DNA from: Nemesobacter sp965204665
Lineage (GTDB): Bacteria; Desulfobacterota_D; UBA1144; Nemesobacterales; Nemesobacteraceae
Assembly: GCA_965204665.1 (NCBI GenBank)
Contig: OZ242002.1
Location: 1,426,001-1,490,000 of the forward strand
DNA: 64,000 nt
Direction: 5' to 3'
A program made the translations under genes and the position numbers. Each line of letters opens with the position of its first letter. The stretch's first letter is position 1. Shown one piece after another: positions 36,140 through 45,734 of this stretch. The notes under the pieces are model-generated. The model was not told where the DNA came from and ran no database searches. It was given only the letters and a program-made list of their open reading frames with translations.

Positions 36140-37011
36140 GACTCAAAAATTTCCGTGCGTCCGTCTTCCTCTCTTATGTAATCAAACCACGTGAGAAGAG
36201 AGAGGGAAAGTATGATAAGTCCGACCGAGAGATGAACCGCGGTTATGTAGAATGTAAGTTTTGAAGTTACAACCAGAATTCCCAGACCTATCTGCAGAAA
36301 AAGCAGCGCTACTATCCACGACATGTTTTTTTCAGCTCTGAGCAGAGAGGTCGACCTTCTGCAGAAAAGCAGCACTCCCGCAAATCCGAGCGTAAGCAGA
36401 TAGGCGACCGTCCTGTGGGAGAAGTGAGCCAGCACCTTTCCGGAAAGTTCGGGAGGAATCCAGTAGCCGAGGCATTTGGGAAAATCGGGACATGCGAGAC
36501 CGGCTTCAAGGTGCCTCACATAAGCTCCCAGGGAAGCCTGCAGAACCACCAGAAGCGACAGAAAGAAAAAGAGCCCCGCTTCTCCTGAGAATCTGAAATC
36601 CGGCTTTCTTTTCTCTCCGTCAAAATAAACCATGTAAAGGACGATACAGTAGATGATTATCGCATTTGTGAAATGAACGGTGGTAAGGTCCACGGGAAGT
36701 CCCGTAAGAACCACTATCCCTCCGAGTACTATCTGCAGAGCAAGGAGAACCGCTGCGGATACGGGAAGTAATCTGTAGTATCCGCGGTAGACCCGCAATC
36801 TTCTGTAGCAGAGAATAAAAAGAAAGATGGAGGTTATGCCGCCCACCACGCGGTGTGAGAACTCGACGTAAATGTCCCAGCGGAACGGTGGAACTATCTG
36901 TCCGTGACACAGAGGCCAATCAGGGCAGGCGAGCCCGGCTTTGAGTCCGGATACCACATTTCCCCATATAAGCAGTATGAACAGAAGTCCTATGGCTGTT
37001 CTTGCGAGCAT
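36136..37011 (-). CDS. ctaA: Heme A synthase (CtaA/COX15)
   Basis: 291-aa integral membrane protein with eight predicted helices in two similar halves. Each half has a Cys-Pro-Asp loop and heme-ligand His: LACPDWPLCHGQIVPP with FSHRVVGGITS, and LACPDFPKCLGYWIPPE with FSHRTVAYLLTL. It oxidises heme O to heme A, following CtaB in the pathway. Overlaps ctaB; 27 nt after coxD. Confidence 0.95.
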   Translation of the reverse strand: MLARTAIGLLFILLIWGNVVSGLKAGLACPDWPLCHGQIVPPFRWDIYVEFSHRVVGGITSIFLFILCYRRLRVYRGYYRLLPVSAAVLLALQIVLGGIVVLTGLPVDLTTVHFTNAIIIYCIVLYMVYFDGEKRKPDFRFSGEAGLFFFLSLLVVLQASLGAYVRHLEAGLACPDFPKCLGYWIPPELSGKVLAHFSHRTVAYLLTLGFAGVLLFCRRSTSLLRAEKNMSWIVALLFLQIGLGILVVTSKLTFYITAVHLSVGLIILSLSLLTWFDYIREEDGRTEIFES

Positions 37012-37038
37012 CGCTGTTTCTGTGCAGCTATAAATTCT

Positions 37039-37347
37039 CTATCTTACAACCGGCACTCTCGTGAACACCTCAAGCAGAGTGGAGCCGATAAGAAGAAACA
37101 GTAGAAACAGAGGGTAAAGCGCGTATATCCAGGTCAGTTTGTCCTCAAACTTGAGGTGCATGAAGTAATAGGCTACGATCGACGCCTTTATTGAAGCTAA
37201 TACCATGGCGACTACTATGTTGAAGTCGCCGAAATCAAATCCCGCGGAGTAGACGGTAATTCCTGTAAGCGCAAACAGCGCAAGACACACAAGCGCATAC
37301 GTCTTGAATCCGGAGTGATGTTCTTCGGTGTGATTTTCCGTGCTCAT
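37039..37347 (-). CDS. coxD: Cytochrome c oxidase subunit IV (caa3 type)
   Basis: 102 aa with three hydrophobic helices and a short His-rich N terminus (MSTENHTEEHHSG). The middle segment KASIVAYYFMHLKFEDKLTW is the recognisable signature of bacterial prokaryotic-type subunit IV. It lies between coxC and ctaA with short gaps. A small assembly or stability subunit with no catalytic residues. Confidence 0.9.
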   Translation of the reverse strand: MSTENHTEEHHSGFKTYALVCLALFALTGITVYSAGFDFGDFNIVVAMVLASIKASIVAYYFMHLKFEDKLTWIYALYPLFLLFLLIGSTLLEVFTRVPVVR

Positions 37348-37359
37348 TTTCTTCTCCAG

Positions 37360-37974
37360 TTATCCTATCAGATATAGAAGAGGAAACAGATATATCCAGA
37401 TCAGGTCGACCAGATGCCAGTAAAGCCCCCCGACCTCAACAGCTGAATATCTTCCCCTTATGAATGTTCCTCGTGAAGCCATTATTATCAGGGCCAGGAT
37501 TATACCCATCCCGATAAAGACATGAAGCATGTGAAGTCCCGTCATCAGGAAGTAGAGAGCGAAGAATATGTTTGTATCCGGGTAGATATCGTGATGGAAC
37601 TTGGCGCCGTACTCGAAGTATTTATTTACTCCGAAAACCGCCGCGCAGAGAAAAGTGACCGCAAGCATTATTATCAGCAGTTTCGTGTTTTTTTTCTGTG
37701 ATGCCGATACCGCGAGAGCCATCGTGAAACTGCTGAATATAAGTACTACGGTGTTTATCGCTCCCATGGTCGTATCCAGTTTCAGATGCGATTCATGGAA
37801 GAGGTCCGGGAACTTCGCCCTGAACAGGGTGTATGCCGCAAACAGACCTCCGAACAACAGAATCTCCGTTCCAAGGAAAAGCCACATTCCCAACTTGGCT
37901 GAAATATGTGATACGGCGTCTCCGAGTCCGTGTCCGTGCGCGTGGCCTTCAGCATGTTGTGCAGTACTGCTCAT
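37360..37974 (-). CDS. coxC: Cytochrome c oxidase subunit III
   Basis: 204 aa, five helices, the short form of subunit III found in caa3-type oxidases. AKLGMWLFLGTEILLFGGLF, LHMLHVFIGMGIIL and YWHLVDLIWIYLFPLLYLIG are the standard subunit III helices. The N terminus is His-rich (AQHAEGHAHGHG). It starts 20 nt after coxA. Confidence 0.95.
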   Translation of the reverse strand: MSSTAQHAEGHAHGHGLGDAVSHISAKLGMWLFLGTEILLFGGLFAAYTLFRAKFPDLFHESHLKLDTTMGAINTVVLIFSSFTMALAVSASQKKNTKLLIIMLAVTFLCAAVFGVNKYFEYGAKFHHDIYPDTNIFFALYFLMTGLHMLHVFIGMGIILALIIMASRGTFIRGRYSAVEVGGLYWHLVDLIWIYLFPLLYLIG

Positions 37975-37994
37975 TTTTCGTATTAGCCTCCGAT

Positions 37995-39602
37995 CTATTT
38001 TTTCCCGTAAGAATAGGTCCAGTCGGTTACAGTCGGTATTTCATCAAAATTTTCGTGGGGCGGCGGAGAAGGAACCTGCCATTCAAGAGAGAGAGAACCG
38101 TATGGATTGGACGGTAGCGGACCCTCCGCTTTTTTCAGCAGCGGTAGAATCAGGTTCACGGTCATTATGATAACTCCGAGTCCCAGTATCCATGACCCGT
38201 ATGTCGAGAGCGAGTGATAGGATGTGTATTCAACGGGGTAGGTGGCGTACCTTCTCGGCATTCCCTGAAAGCCCATGAAGAACTGAGGGAAAAACGTCAC
38301 GTTGAACCCCGCAAACACCAGGAACCATGAGACTTTCGCCGTAAATTCATTGAACGCTCTTCCGAACCATTTCTGATACCAGAAATGAAGGGCGCCGAAA
38401 AATCCCATTACCGTACCTCCTATCATTACGTAGTGCATGTGAGCTACCACGAAATAGGTGTCATGCAGATGGACGTCAACTGCAAGCGCACCCAGATAGA
38501 CCCCGGTAAGACCTCCCACGGTGAAAAGCACTATGAACGACAACGCGTAGAGCATTGATGAGTGGAAGTCTATGGATCCCTTGTACAGCGTCGCCGTCCA
38601 GTTAAACACCTTTATGGCTGTCGGAATGGCCACAAGCATTGTGAGGAATGAGAAAATACCGGCCGCTGTTTCCGATATTCCGCTTACGAACATGTGGTGC
38701 AGCCAGACGAAGAAACTTATTATGGCTATCGCGAAACTCGAGTAGGCGATGGCTTTGTATCCGAAAATGGGTTTTCTCGCAAAAACGGGGATTATCTCCG
38801 ATATGATTCCGAAAGCCGGTATGATCATTATGTACACCGCAGGATGAGAGTAGAACCAGAAGAAGTTCTGAAACAGTATGGGGTCGCCTCCCTTCGCGGG
38901 ATCGAAAAAACCTATGTCCAGCATCCGCTCGGCTATAAGCAGAAGCAGAGTGATTCCTACAACGGGGGTCGCCAGCAGCTGAAGTATCGCGGTCGCGTAG
39001 GACGCCCAGATAAAAAGAGGCAACCTGCCCCAGGTCATTCCCGGAGCTCTCAATTTGTGTATGGTCACTATAAAATTCATTCCCGTCAGTATCGACGAGA
39101 ATCCGAGAACGAAAACCCCCAGAGTTATCATGATCACTTTCGTTCCGGACTGTATGCTGTACGGAGTATAGAATGTCCATCCGGTGTCGGCAGGCTGGAG
39201 AAGCGCGGAAAGCAGGACCGCCGTTCCGACGAGATATATCCAGAAACTGAGCAGATTGATTCTCGGAAACGCCACGTCCCTCGCCCCGATCATGAGAGGT
39301 ATGAGGAAATTGCCGAAACTCGCCGCGATTCCGGGAACTATAAAGAAGAAAACCATCAGAGAGCCGTGCAGAGTGAAAGCCACGTTGTATTCAGTCGGGT
39401 TTCTGAAGAAATCAAGTTCCGGAGTCATAAGCTCGTATCTCATTCCCAAGGCGGTCAGTCCCGCGATAAGGAAGAAGAACGATATGGATATCAGATATAG
39501 AATCCCAATCCTTTTGTGGTCTGTCGACAGTATCCACGACTTCCAACCCTGTTGAGCCAGAAACGGTATATGCTGATTATGCGTCATGACTCCGTTTGCC
39601 AT
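37995..39602 (-). CDS. coxA: Cytochrome c oxidase subunit I (A2-type heme-copper oxidase)
   Basis: 535 aa, 12 helices, holding heme a and the heme a3-CuB centre. WLHHMFVSG and HDTYFVVAHMHYVM contain copper and heme His ligands. Helix VI reads FYSHPAVYIM (Tyr251 onward): the Glu of the usual GHPEVY is absent and the Tyr-Ser pair of the A2 subfamily replaces it. This predicts proton uptake of the Thermus/Rhodothermus caa3 kind. Follows coxB by 25 nt. Confidence 0.96.
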   Translation of the reverse strand: MANGVMTHNQHIPFLAQQGWKSWILSTDHKRIGILYLISISFFFLIAGLTALGMRYELMTPELDFFRNPTEYNVAFTLHGSLMVFFFIVPGIAASFGNFLIPLMIGARDVAFPRINLLSFWIYLVGTAVLLSALLQPADTGWTFYTPYSIQSGTKVIMITLGVFVLGFSSILTGMNFIVTIHKLRAPGMTWGRLPLFIWASYATAILQLLATPVVGITLLLLIAERMLDIGFFDPAKGGDPILFQNFFWFYSHPAVYIMIIPAFGIISEIIPVFARKPIFGYKAIAYSSFAIAIISFFVWLHHMFVSGISETAAGIFSFLTMLVAIPTAIKVFNWTATLYKGSIDFHSSMLYALSFIVLFTVGGLTGVYLGALAVDVHLHDTYFVVAHMHYVMIGGTVMGFFGALHFWYQKWFGRAFNEFTAKVSWFLVFAGFNVTFFPQFFMGFQGMPRRYATYPVEYTSYHSLSTYGSWILGLGVIIMTVNLILPLLKKAEGPLPSNPYGSLSLEWQVPSPPPHENFDEIPTVTDWTYSYGKK

Positions 39603-39627
39603 TTTTTCCTCCTTGAGCGGATTTTTC

Positions 39628-40575
39628 CTATTTAAGGGTTTTTATGTATTCGATGATCGCCGTGACTTCTTTCTCTGTCAGTATTCCCTTGAACGAAGGC
39701 ATGGTGGGTTGATAACCCTTGACCATTTTCGCCTGCGGTTCATAGATCGATTCCATCAGATAATTTTCATCAACAAGCACTGTGGAACCGTCCGCGAGCG
39801 TTTCAGTTTTTCCGTAAAGATTCTTGAAAGTCGGTCCGATGATTTCCTTGCCGTCTATACTGTGGCATGCGAGACAACCTCTCCCGGAGTAAAGTTCCTT
39901 TCCTAGTTCCGCGGGAGCTACGGTCGAGGCCACAGCCGTCCCCCTGTCCGCAAGTTCATCACCTTTTTCCCATCTTGCAAACGCTTCGGGGCTCATGACG
40001 GTCACCTTCGCAAGCATCTGGGAGTGTCCCGAACCGCAGTATTCCGCGCACAGAAGATCAAAAGTGCCCACCTTGGTCGGCGTAAACCACAGTTGCGTGT
40101 AGTTGCCCGGCAGAATGTCCTGTTTTACCCGGAACTGAGGCACGAAAAAACTGTGCAGTACATCGTCCGACCTCATTATCAGCCGCACAGGCTTGTTCTG
40201 CTGAACAAAAAGTTCGTTTAGAGATTTCCTGCCGTCAAGATACGAAAACTCCCATATCCACTGTTTTGCCGTCAAGTTCACATCAACCGCTTCTGCGGGG
40301 GGATTCCTGAGTTCCTTAAAAACTATCCATCCCCACGCGAAGATAATCATCAGCAGTATGGTTGGAATTATCGTCCAGATGGTTTCAAAAACCAAGTTAT
40401 GTGTTATGTACGAGGTCTGCTGGTCTTCGCTTTTTCTCCTGTACTTTATTGAGAAGACCACGAGTACAACCGAGATCAGAACGAAGAAAAATACCGATAC
40501 GGCCGTTACGAACAGGGTTATGTTGTCAACGCTCGCGGCGAGATTAGATGCAGATTCCGGTATCCAAGTGGACAT
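39628..40575 (-). CDS. coxB: Cytochrome c oxidase subunit II with fused cytochrome c domain
   Basis: 315 aa. Two N-terminal helices (about 20-42 and 60-85) are followed by the cupredoxin CuA domain with LLCAEYCGSGHSQM, and then a C-terminal cytochrome c domain with heme site GRGCLACHSIDG (about 230) and an axial Met candidate in YQPTMPSFKG. The fused heme makes the enzyme caa3 type, able to take electrons from soluble cytochrome c. Adjacent to sco, which supplies copper to CuA. Confidence 0.96.
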   Translation of the reverse strand: MSTWIPESASNLAASVDNITLFVTAVSVFFFVLISVVLVVFSIKYRRKSEDQQTSYITHNLVFETIWTIIPTILLMIIFAWGWIVFKELRNPPAEAVDVNLTAKQWIWEFSYLDGRKSLNELFVQQNKPVRLIMRSDDVLHSFFVPQFRVKQDILPGNYTQLWFTPTKVGTFDLLCAEYCGSGHSQMLAKVTVMSPEAFARWEKGDELADRGTAVASTVAPAELGKELYSGRGCLACHSIDGKEIIGPTFKNLYGKTETLADGSTVLVDENYLMESIYEPQAKMVKGYQPTMPSFKGILTEKEVTAIIEYIKTLK

Positions 40576-40601
40576 TTATGTTTTACAACCTCCAGAGATG
40601 A

Positions 40602-41423
40602 TTAAAAAAGTTTTTTCTCTTTTTTCCACATGAAATAAAGAAACGCGGCGAGAACCGTAAGAGTTATCATGCCTCCCGCCTTTACGACGTTGAGCGCCGC
40701 AAGAGCGTATCTTTTTCCTATCGGGTCGAATTGATAACAGAACATAATCACTTTATTAAGAAGTTCCGAAGATCCTATCTTTCCCGCCGAAGCTTCTATG
40801 AGAGACAACTTGAAATTACGCGGGTCGTGTTCAATGCCGTAGAGGTAGCGGGAAATCTTCCCTTCGGGCGTCAGCACCACAATTCCCGACGGATGAGCGA
40901 ACTCATCTCCATCCTCCCGGAAGCGAAAACCTACGGAGTCGGTGAGTTTCAGTATGTTTTCCCGCGTTGCGGTGAAAAACCGCCAGCCACCTGCCTCTTC
41001 AGCGCCTCCGGCAAGCGCGTTTGCGTACTGGTCCGCTTTGGCCCCTATTGCGCTGACTGATTCTTCAGGGTCGAAACTTACGGTCAGGATCGTGTAGTCC
41101 TTTCCGGGCCTGAAAGAATCAAGTCTGTTTACGGCCTCAAGCACCCCGTCGGTTCCCAGAAGACAGATTGTCGGGCACGTAAAATATGCGAGGTTCAGAA
41201 CCACCGGTTTCTTCTGTCCGAAAAACGAAGACATGCTCACCTGCCGTCCGTCTGTCCGCAGCAACTGTACACCTGAGTCGATCGGTAGGCCCAGTTTTTC
41301 CTCAAACCCTATGTCCTCTAAATCATTTACGTTTGATATGGCGCGACTTTTAAGAAGCGGGACGACGGATAAAGCCGCAGTTAAGGAAATCATGACGATG
41401 AGAAAAACAAAGAACCTCCGCAT
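40602..41423 (-). CDS. sco: SCO1/SenC copper chaperone
   Basis: Thioredoxin-fold protein that loads CuA of CoxB. An N-terminal anchor helix (MRRFFVFLIVMISLTAALSV) and an extra C-terminal helix (GMITLTVLAAFLYFMW) are visible. The copper site is YFTCPTICLLGTDG (C-P-x-I-C), with a His expected later in the chain. The ATG at 41423 is chosen because the anchor helix begins there; the frame opens at a TTG ten codons earlier, and neither has a strong ribosome site. First gene of the oxidase operon. About 273 aa. Confidence 0.88.
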   Translation of the reverse strand: MRRFFVFLIVMISLTAALSVVPLLKSRAISNVNDLEDIGFEEKLGLPIDSGVQLLRTDGRQVSMSSFFGQKKPVVLNLAYFTCPTICLLGTDGVLEAVNRLDSFRPGKDYTILTVSFDPEESVSAIGAKADQYANALAGGAEEAGGWRFFTATRENILKLTDSVGFRFREDGDEFAHPSGIVVLTPEGKISRYLYGIEHDPRNFKLSLIEASAGKIGSSELLNKVIMFCYQFDPIGKRYALAALNVVKAGGMITLTVLAAFLYFMWKKEKKLF

Positions 41424-41551
41424 AATTAAGGAGTTTATTTTCAAATATATCAAAGATATTTTGGGAAAAAATCCTGTCTGGTGTTTCTGTTCCCCGAGTC
41501 GTTCTAGATTCTATACTATGTCAGTTTTCTGTCAAGAATCTTCCTGATGAT

Positions 41552-42634
41552 TCACTTCTTTCTCAGGCACATCACGATTCCGATTCCGATAAACGCGGTC
41601 AGCACGGACGACCCCCCGTAACTTATCAGAAAAAGAGGAGTGCCTATGGTGGGCAGAAGTCCTGTTATCATGGCTATATTCACCACTCCGTGCCAGAAGA
41701 ACATCGCAGCTATTCCGAAGCATGTGATCATCGGGAAGTTCTCCTCACAGGACATCGATGTAGTGAGAATGAGAAGGATAATCGAGAAATACAGAAGGAG
41801 AACGAACACCGAACCCCGGAACCCCCATTCCTCGGCAATTACCGAGAAGGCGAAGTCCGTGTGGTTTGCGGGCAGAAAACTCAGACTGGATTGCGACCCC
41901 AGGGAGAATCCTTTTCCGTAACCCATACCGGAACCTATGGCGATCCGCGACTGAATCAGGTTGTAACTTATCCCCTGCGGATCCGAATGAATTCCCAGAA
42001 AGGAATATATCCGCTGTTTCTGATATTCCTTTATTCCTAGATTCCATACTGGTATGGCTGATATGAGAACGATTATTACTATTTTCGCCAGCGCCGCTCT
42101 GCTGACGCCGAGAAGAAGAATCATACTTGTTCCTATGAGACAGATGATCAGTGCGGTTCCCGCGTCCGGCTGCATAAGCACAACGCCGACCGGAAGAAGT
42201 AGAAGTAAAAGGGGTTTTACTATATTTTTTAGACCGTAACCGCCCGGTGGAACCAGATGATCGTCGTAGTGGTTTGCAATTGCCGCTATTATAGCGATTT
42301 TCATGAATTCGGATGGTTGTACGGATATGGGTCCCAGTTGAAACCAACTCTGAGAACCGGCCACTGTTTTTCCGAAAACAAGGGTCAGCGTCAGAAAGAT
42401 GAAAGAACCTATGTAGAAGATCGTGGACAGTCTTTTTATATTGGCGGGTTTAATAAAACTTATGATCGTCGCCACGACGATTCCGATAATCATCCAGATC
42501 ATCTGCTTTTTGAATATGCCGAGTTCCGCATCCAGTGATATACTGTACATATTGAGCAGTCCCATAGCGCAGAGCAGACCCAGGAGAATCAGCATCCAAT
42601 TTGATCTTTTCAGGTTCGACAGTTCAAATTTCAT
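41552..42634 (-). CDS. rodA: Rod-shape SEDS glycosyltransferase RodA
   Basis: 360-aa membrane protein with about ten helices; polymerises peptidoglycan glycan strands together with PBP2 in the elongasome. SEDS signatures: VQPSEFMKIAIIAAIANHYD, LLPVGVVLMQPDAGTALIIC and ANHTDFAFSVIAEEWGFRG. It overlaps the PBP2 gene by 11 nt and ends the minus-strand mreC-mreD-mrdA-rodA operon. Confidence 0.96.
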   Translation of the reverse strand: MKFELSNLKRSNWMLILLGLLCAMGLLNMYSISLDAELGIFKKQMIWMIIGIVVATIISFIKPANIKRLSTIFYIGSFIFLTLTLVFGKTVAGSQSWFQLGPISVQPSEFMKIAIIAAIANHYDDHLVPPGGYGLKNIVKPLLLLLLPVGVVLMQPDAGTALIICLIGTSMILLLGVSRAALAKIVIIVLISAIPVWNLGIKEYQKQRIYSFLGIHSDPQGISYNLIQSRIAIGSGMGYGKGFSLGSQSSLSFLPANHTDFAFSVIAEEWGFRGSVFVLLLYFSIILLILTTSMSCEENFPMITCFGIAAMFFWHGVVNIAMITGLLPTIGTPLFLISYGGSSVLTAFIGIGIVMCLRKK

Positions 42635-44405
42635 TACGGCTTTCCTTCAACTCGAAGTAGGCTTCAAAGATTTTTTTCGCCATCGGCGCTGCAACCAATC
42701 CCCCGCTGCCGCCGTTTTCAACCACGATGGTAACGGAAATTTCAGGGGAATCCGAAGGCGCATACGACGTGAACAGCGCGTGGTCCATAAAGCGTTTTTC
42801 CTTTGATTTGACACTGGAGGACACCACCTGCGCCGTTCCGGTTTTGCCGGAAACGGAAACTTCGGCTGAACCGGCCAGAACCCCCGTCCCCCTGTCTCCG
42901 TTCACCGCTTTGTGTAGGGAATCTCTCAGAAAAGAAAGGGATTCCTCATCAAGACCTTCGACCGGTCTTGTTGTCGATTCCGTCTGAAGTTCTTTCCTCA
43001 AGACGGGTTTTACAAGTTTACCTCCGTTCGCCACCGCCGCCGTCATAACGCTTATCTGAATAGGGGTTGCGGTTATGTATCCCTGACCTATGGACATGAT
43101 CAGCGTTTCACCCGGATACCAAGGTTCTTTGAGATTTTTTCTCTTCCAGTAGGGTGACGGATTGATTCCCGTTTTTTCCGGCAGGATTATGCCGGTTTTT
43201 TTCCCGAACCCGAATTTTTCAATGTATTCATGAAGTTTTCCGGCTCCGAGTTGAAGAGAACGTTTATAAAAGTAGACGTCGCAGGATTCGGCAATGGCCT
43301 TTTTCAGGTCCGAGGGTCCATGTCCTTCTTTGCGCCAGCAGTTGAACCTTTTCTGGTTAAGTACGAAATAGCCGGGACATTGTACTGTATCCGCCGGATC
43401 AGCTGTTTTTTCCTTAAGCAGAGCGAATGCGGTGACTATTTTCATGATTGACCCCGGAGGGTAGGTGCCCTGCGTTGCGCGGTTAAGGAAAGGAGAGGAC
43501 TTTTCCTGTTCAAATTTTTTCCACATGTCCTGCGGAATACGGCCTGATACTTCTTCCAGGGAATAGTTAGGATGACTTACCATGGCCAGGATTTCCCCGT
43601 TTCTTACGTCCATTACTATTATCGATCCGCTTTCCTCTCCGAGAGTTTCTTCGGCGACTTTTTGGACATCCAAATCAATGGTGAGATGGATGTCCTTACC
43701 GGGAATCATCTCCCTTGCCTGTTTTCTCGCAACGGTAGAAAAAAAGGAGTCGGAGACTATTTTTCCATGTGCGTCCACAGTTACGCTTTTCAGCCCCCTG
43801 ACGCCTCGGATCTCATCGTCGAAGACTTTTTCCACTCCTGTTTTGCCCAACAGGGTTTGCGGGTCGACCATTTTGTCAGATTTCATCTCATCTTCAGTGG
43901 CAAATCCCGAGTAGCCTAGAAGCGGAGCGGCCAAATCTCCGCCGGGGTAGTGCCTTTTATATCCGAGTTCCAGAATCAGACCACTAAGTTCTGATTTATT
44001 TCTTTCAAACCGAAGAAGTTCTTCCCAACTTATGTCAGATGTTACGAGAACCGGATAAAAGCTTCTTCCGGCAGCAGATTTCGTGAGTTTTTCCGTAAGT
44101 TTCTCCTGTTCGACGTTTACTATCCTGGAAAGTTTTTCCGAGAGTTCACGGGGGTTGTTTATTTCATTCGGAGCTGCGTAGATGTTGAACAGCGGTTTGT
44201 TGTAGACGATTCTTTTCCCGTTTCTGTCCAGAATACGTCCCCTCGGAGCGGGAAGTCGGATTGTCCTGAGGATGTTGTCACGGGAGAAGTTTCTGTACTG
44301 TTCTCCCTTGTGTATCTGGAAGTAGTAGAACCTTGCGGAAAAAACGAGGAAGGCCAGCAGAGGCAGAAAACAGATTTTTAACAGCCTACCTTTTAATAAA
44401 TGCAT
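42624..44405 (-). CDS. mrdA: Penicillin-binding protein 2 (elongation transpeptidase)
   Basis: 593 aa, one N-terminal membrane helix (LLKICFLPLLAFLVFSARFY). The dimerisation domain is followed by the transpeptidase with S-x-x-K in YPPGSIMKIVTAFALL, the S-x-N equivalent SCD in AESCDVYFYKRSL, and KTG in VSGKTGTAQVV. It cross-links new wall laid down by RodA. It overlaps mreD by 20 nt and rodA by 11 nt, so the genes are tightly coupled. Confidence 0.96.
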   Translation of the reverse strand: MHLLKGRLLKICFLPLLAFLVFSARFYYFQIHKGEQYRNFSRDNILRTIRLPAPRGRILDRNGKRIVYNKPLFNIYAAPNEINNPRELSEKLSRIVNVEQEKLTEKLTKSAAGRSFYPVLVTSDISWEELLRFERNKSELSGLILELGYKRHYPGGDLAAPLLGYSGFATEDEMKSDKMVDPQTLLGKTGVEKVFDDEIRGVRGLKSVTVDAHGKIVSDSFFSTVARKQAREMIPGKDIHLTIDLDVQKVAEETLGEESGSIIVMDVRNGEILAMVSHPNYSLEEVSGRIPQDMWKKFEQEKSSPFLNRATQGTYPPGSIMKIVTAFALLKEKTADPADTVQCPGYFVLNQKRFNCWRKEGHGPSDLKKAIAESCDVYFYKRSLQLGAGKLHEYIEKFGFGKKTGIILPEKTGINPSPYWKRKNLKEPWYPGETLIMSIGQGYITATPIQISVMTAAVANGGKLVKPVLRKELQTESTTRPVEGLDEESLSFLRDSLHKAVNGDRGTGVLAGSAEVSVSGKTGTAQVVSSSVKSKEKRFMDHALFTSYAPSDSPEISVTIVVENGGSGGLVAAPMAKKIFEAYFELKESRNEI

Positions 44406-44880
44406 TTACTTTCCTCAGAAAGATTATTACCGGAATTCCAAATACCGTATTCACTGCAGTATGATGAATGAACAGTTCAATGTTGAGATATGGATAGTCC
44501 GCCTGTCCTAATCGTTCCGCAAACACTTTGAACAGGATGTCCATAAGCAGGGTTCCCGAGGACAGCATAACGGACAGCGATAACAACCGGTTGTCGCTCC
44601 ATCTGATGTTAAGTATGGCGATACGCGCGATAAAAAATACGGTTAGACTTACGAAAATGTAAATTCCAACGGTACTTGTCAAGGCACCCACAAGCAAGCC
44701 GTTTAGAGCGGCTGGTATGAAAAGGTATGGGCTGTCCTCAAACGCAAGGCAGATTACCAATATCAGATTCAGGTTCGGTGTGAACCTACCTAAAGAACTT
44801 TCGGGTACGACTGTGGTCTGAAGTACGGGAAAGGCGAAACAACAGAACAGGTAGAAGACAAACGACAGCGTATTCTTCAT
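44386..44880 (-). CDS. mreD: Rod-shape protein MreD
   Basis: 164 aa, about five hydrophobic helices, no catalytic motifs. Identified from size, membrane character, PNLNLILVICLAFEDSPYLF-type start and above all the position between mreC and the PBP2 gene. ATGA overlap with the mreC end. Confidence 0.88.
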   Translation of the reverse strand: MKNTLSFVFYLFCCFAFPVLQTTVVPESSLGRFTPNLNLILVICLAFEDSPYLFIPAALNGLLVGALTSTVGIYIFVSLTVFFIARIAILNIRWSDNRLLSLSVMLSSGTLLMDILFKVFAERLGQADYPYLNIELFIHHTAVNTVFGIPVIIFLRKVNAFIKR

Positions 44881-45734
44881 TGCCGGATGTTTATATCCGG
44901 GTGAGTCTTCGCCAGTTCCTTGCGGGTCGGCATAACAACAAGCACTTCTTCAATCTCTCCGATATCAATTTCAGGCTTTATTAGAGCTTTTTTCAATCCT
45001 CCATTGATCTTTTCAACCCTAGTAACTGTTCCTATGACCGCGCTTTTCGGGAAAACGGCATCTTTGCCGGAAGATATGATTTTATCTCCCGCTACAATAT
45101 CTCCTTCAGGATCAATATATTTCATTATATAGTTGTTTCCCGCACCGGTTACTATCCCCCGTAGGCGTGTTCTCTGCACAATCGCGTCCACCACGCTGAA
45201 AGGGTTTGTCATAAGCATCACCATTGAGTTTTTTGCATTCACCGAATACACGGTTCCGATAACCTTTGAGTTGCTCATCACCGGAGCCCCTTTGCTTATT
45301 CCGTCAGATTCTCCCTTGTCTATTATGAGGAAACCGGGTTCCACAACAGACGGACTTCCACCAGTGACTTTCGCCATAGAAGTTTTTGCGGTGGTGGAAT
45401 TTTTGTAGTCAAGAAGGGTTTTAAGTCTGTTGTTCTCAAGCCGCAACTCCTCAAGTAGAAAACTCTGTGATTCCATTTCCTGAAGCTGCTTTTTGAGCAG
45501 GGAATTCTCTATGCTGGTATCTGAAAGGTGAATGTAGTGATTCCAGTAATAACTTGTTTTATCCTTGATGTGATTTACAAAGGAACCTGAACTTCTGTTC
45601 ATTCCCAGCATAAGCCTTGTGGCGTAACCATCTCCTTTGCCTGCTATATCAAAGACCAGCGGGAGCAAATTAACAAATACCACGGTCAGAACAAAGTAGA
45701 AGGAAAACTGGTTTTTACTGAAAAATCCCTTCAT
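44877..45734 (-). CDS. mreC: Rod-shape protein MreC
   Basis: 285 aa. An N-terminal membrane helix (FYFVLTVVFVNLLPLVFDIA), then a coiled-coil (ENSLLKKQLQEMESQSFLLE and onward), then the beta-rich periplasmic domain with GFLIIDKGESDGISKGAPVM and GDKIISSGKDAVFPKSAVIG. It scaffolds the elongasome and activates PBP2. Unlike the common tight mreB-mreC arrangement, about 675 bases separate it from mreB. Confidence 0.94.
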   Translation of the reverse strand: MKGFFSKNQFSFYFVLTVVFVNLLPLVFDIAGKGDGYATRLMLGMNRSSGSFVNHIKDKTSYYWNHYIHLSDTSIENSLLKKQLQEMESQSFLLEELRLENNRLKTLLDYKNSTTAKTSMAKVTGGSPSVVEPGFLIIDKGESDGISKGAPVMSNSKVIGTVYSVNAKNSMVMLMTNPFSVVDAIVQRTRLRGIVTGAGNNYIMKYIDPEGDIVAGDKIISSGKDAVFPKSAVIGTVTRVEKINGGLKKALIKPEIDIGEIEEVLVVMPTRKELAKTHPDINIRQ

